In this document: positions 62,541 through 64,000 of the stretch, piece after piece
Layout of the letters: each line of letters starts with the position of its first letter
How positions within the stretch are numbered: position 1 is the first letter of the stretch
NCBI RefSeq assembly: GCF_947503415.1
Contig: NZ_CANNDS010000005.1
Span: 1-64,000 of the forward strand
DNA from: an uncultured Tateyamaria sp.
GTDB lineage: Bacteria; Pseudomonadota; Alphaproteobacteria; Rhodobacterales; Rhodobacteraceae
Direction of reading: 5' to 3'
Length of the DNA stretch: 64,000 nucleotides
Program-made: the position numbers and the translations under genes
The notes under the pieces: generated by a model
Seen by the model: the letters and a program-made list of their open reading frames with translations, nothing else
Database searches by the model: none
What the model was told of the DNA's origin: nothing

Positions 62541-63732
62541 GAACGTTGCCTTTGTTCGGATGCCTCTGAAGCTGCGCTTTTGGGCCGTGTTGTCAACTCT
62601 TTGCTGGGCTGCATGGGCCAGCGTGGCGTCCGCGCATGAAGTTGTGCCGACGATTGCCGATCTGACAGTGGCAGACGGTGCGGTAGAATTTGCGGTTCGC
62701 GTGAATGTCGAAGCGCAACTGTCGGGCATTGATCTCGACGAGATTGCGGATACGGACAACGCGGATAACGCAGCCGATTATGACGTGCTGCGTGCACTGT
62801 CCGGCGCAGAGGTTGCGGACCGTGTTCCGACATTAACCGCCAATTGGAACGCCTTGCCGCTTGTGCTTGCGGATGGTGTTCCGGTGGTTGTGACTCTGGA
62901 CGATGTGAACGTGCCGGATGTTCCGAATGACGAATTGGCCCGGATCTCGGACCTGGTTCTAAGCGGATCTGTCCCCGCAGGCACACGTGCGGTTCAGGTC
63001 GCCTGGCCGGACGGAGCGGGCGATCTGGTCCTACGGCAGCAGGGGGTCGAGGAGCCCTTTACCGGTTTGATCAGCGGTGGCAGCAACAGCGGCCCCATTG
63101 CAGTGTCGGGCGGGGATGAGGCGTCTGGGTGGCAGACCTTTGGCGCGTATGTGCCCGTGGGCTTTGATCATATCCTGCCCAAGGGTCTGGATCACATCCT
63201 GTTTGTGCTGGGGCTGTTTTTTCTGTCGACAAAGATCGGCCCGCTTTTGTGGCAGGTCACAGCCTTTACGCTGGCCCATACCGTGACCTTGGCGGTTGGC
63301 GCGTTGGGGCTGGTTGTCATCCCGGGCAGCATTGTAGAGCCGTTGATTGCGGCGTCCATCGTCTATGTCGCGGTCGAGAATATCTTTGCCCGTGGGTTGA
63401 ACCGTTGGCGGCCTGCCATCGTGTTTGGGTTCGGATTGCTGCACGGGCTTGGCTTTGCGTCTGTGCTGGGTGATTTTGGTCTGCCCGAGGGGCAGTTCAT
63501 TCCTGCGCTCATCGGCTTTAATGTCGGCGTGGAGCTGGGTCAGCTGACGGTTATTGCGCTTGCTGCGATTGCCCTGTGGCTGGGCGTGCGTGCGGCCCGT
63601 ATGGCGGACCTTGAGGGGCAGGAGGAAACGATCACCGATTACAACGTGATGTTCCGCGCCTGGTCGATGACCGGGTCGCTTATCATTGCGGTGATCGCGA
63701 TCTATTGGGTGATTGAGCGGACGTTGCTTTAG
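62530..63732 (+). CDS. HupE/UreJ-2 family membrane protein
   Basis: This 400-aa protein has a likely signal segment (near 11-35, PLKLRFWAVLSTLCWAAWAS), an exported N-terminal beta domain to about residue 195, then about six membrane helices (200-400) with HupE/UreJ_2 marks (GFDHILPKGLDHILFVLGLFF, GLLHGLGFASVLGDFGLP). HupE/UreJ proteins are associated with nickel or with hydrogenase/urease systems; no such genes are here. Starts at 62530, 62539 (best ribosome site, GGATGAG) or 62560 (cleanest signal peptide) are all possible. Its stop overlaps thiE (TTAG, 63729-63732). Confidence 0.82.
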   Translation: MRYMNVAFVRMPLKLRFWAVLSTLCWAAWASVASAHEVVPTIADLTVADGAVEFAVRVNVEAQLSGIDLDEIADTDNADNAADYDVLRALSGAEVADRVPTLTANWNALPLVLADGVPVVVTLDDVNVPDVPNDELARISDLVLSGSVPAGTRAVQVAWPDGAGDLVLRQQGVEEPFTGLISGGSNSGPIAVSGGDEASGWQTFGAYVPVGFDHILPKGLDHILFVLGLFFLSTKIGPLLWQVTAFTLAHTVTLAVGALGLVVIPGSIVEPLIAASIVYVAVENIFARGLNRWRPAIVFGFGLLHGLGFASVLGDFGLPEGQFIPALIGFNVGVELGQLTVIALAAIALWLGVRAARMADLEGQEETITDYNVMFRAWSMTGSLIIAVIAIYWVIERTLL

Positions 63733-64000
63733 TCCAGCGGTATCATGAGGCGGGCAAGGGCGGCGGCAGGGTCTTCGTCGCCCCAGATTTCTTCGCCGAT
63801 CCCGAAGAAATCGGTGATGGGGGCGAGGCGTTTGACTGCGTCCTGGGTCAGCCCGCCTTCGGCCACCACGGGCACTTCGATCATCTCGGACCACCATGCA
63901 AAGAGGTCGTCTTCGGCTGTGGTTTCGTCGCCCAGCCCGGTGATTGGACCGAAGGCCACGTAGTCCGCGCCCGCTTCGCCCGCGCTCATGCCGTCATGGC
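63729..64000 (-). CDS. thiE: Thiamine-phosphate synthase, C-terminal part
   Basis: The frame is open to the window edge, so only the last 90 residues or so are seen. HDGMSAGEAGADYVAFGPI corresponds to the ThiE loop around GADYVAFGP that holds diphosphate and pyrimidine, and VPVVAEGGLT (about 30 residues further) is the other phosphate-binding glycine loop. ThiE couples HMP-diphosphate and thiazole phosphate to thiamine phosphate. A TIM-barrel of about 200 aa is expected; the N-terminus lies outside. The call is from the C-terminal half only. Confidence 0.82.
   Translation of the reverse strand, partial: HDGMSAGEAGADYVAFGPITGLGDETTAEDDLFAWWSEMIEVPVVAEGGLTQDAVKRLAPITDFFGIGEEIWGDEDPAAALARLMIPLD

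Noticed and set aside
1-64000. CRISPR arrays, insertion sequences or rRNA
   Set aside because: No regularly spaced repeats, transposase motifs or rRNA-like segments were seen.

Overview
The window is typical chromosomal DNA of a marine Rhodobacterales (Roseobacter-group) alphaproteobacterium. The evidence is a C4-type 5-aminolevulinate synthase (hemA) with an FNR-type box upstream, a TRAP transporter, the trkA-trkH-hfq-hflX block, a frameshift-free prfB, high GC, and tightly packed genes with ATGA/GTGA/TGATG overlaps. I see no rRNA, CRISPR array, insertion sequence or prophage. The window opens two bases inside a tRNA-Asp and ends inside thiE.

Layout. 0-4 kb: tRNA-Asp, a sulfotransferase-like gene facing a glycosyltransferase, then an M20 dipeptidase coupled to a haloacetate-dehalogenase-like hydrolase. 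4-8 kb: hemA, rodZ, ispG. 8-11 kb: an M48 protease with TPR-like repeats, a DsbA-type periplasmic oxidoreductase and a PEP-mutase-family enzyme form one operon. 11-19.5 kb: aminotransferase, then cell-wall and translation genes (amiC, mrcA, prfB), an amidase and a DUF2189 membrane protein. 19.5-22.4 kb: Rieske oxygenase, two unknown proteins and an XRE regulator. 22.3-25.5 kb: the ilvI-ilvH operon, with a complete attenuator (promoter, 15-codon leader peptide rich in Leu/Val/Ile, terminator) and an unexpected extra gene between ilvI and ilvH.

25.5-33.3 kb: an MCP-like cytoplasmic protein and a Cache-domain kinase/NarL-type regulator pair stand divergent to a TakP-like TRAP transporter whose membrane subunits are both unusually large. 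33.3-35 kb: an AT-richer patch with two secreted proteins of unknown role, just upstream of trkA. 35-40 kb: trkA-trkH-hfq-hflX. 40-46 kb: pseudouridine synthase, penicillin/AHL-acylase family protein, beta-hydroxyacid dehydrogenase, Ysc84-like lipoprotein, hemB. 46-51 kb: mfd and a Bcr/CflA-type MFS pump. 51-57 kb: FrnE-like protein, acyl-CoA ligase with a divergent XRE-cupin regulator, aquaporin, and a YejA-like oligopeptide-binding protein. 57-64 kb: a candidate small RNA, bdhA (3-hydroxybutyrate dehydrogenase), patatin, DUF502 protein, psuK-psuG for pseudouridine breakdown, a DUF4198/HupE divergent pair and thiE.

The most notable non-coding signals are the ilv attenuator, the candidate sRNA near 56.94-57.01 kb with its own promoter and terminator, the FNR box before hemA, and four convergent gene pairs whose stop codons interlock in 4 bp.
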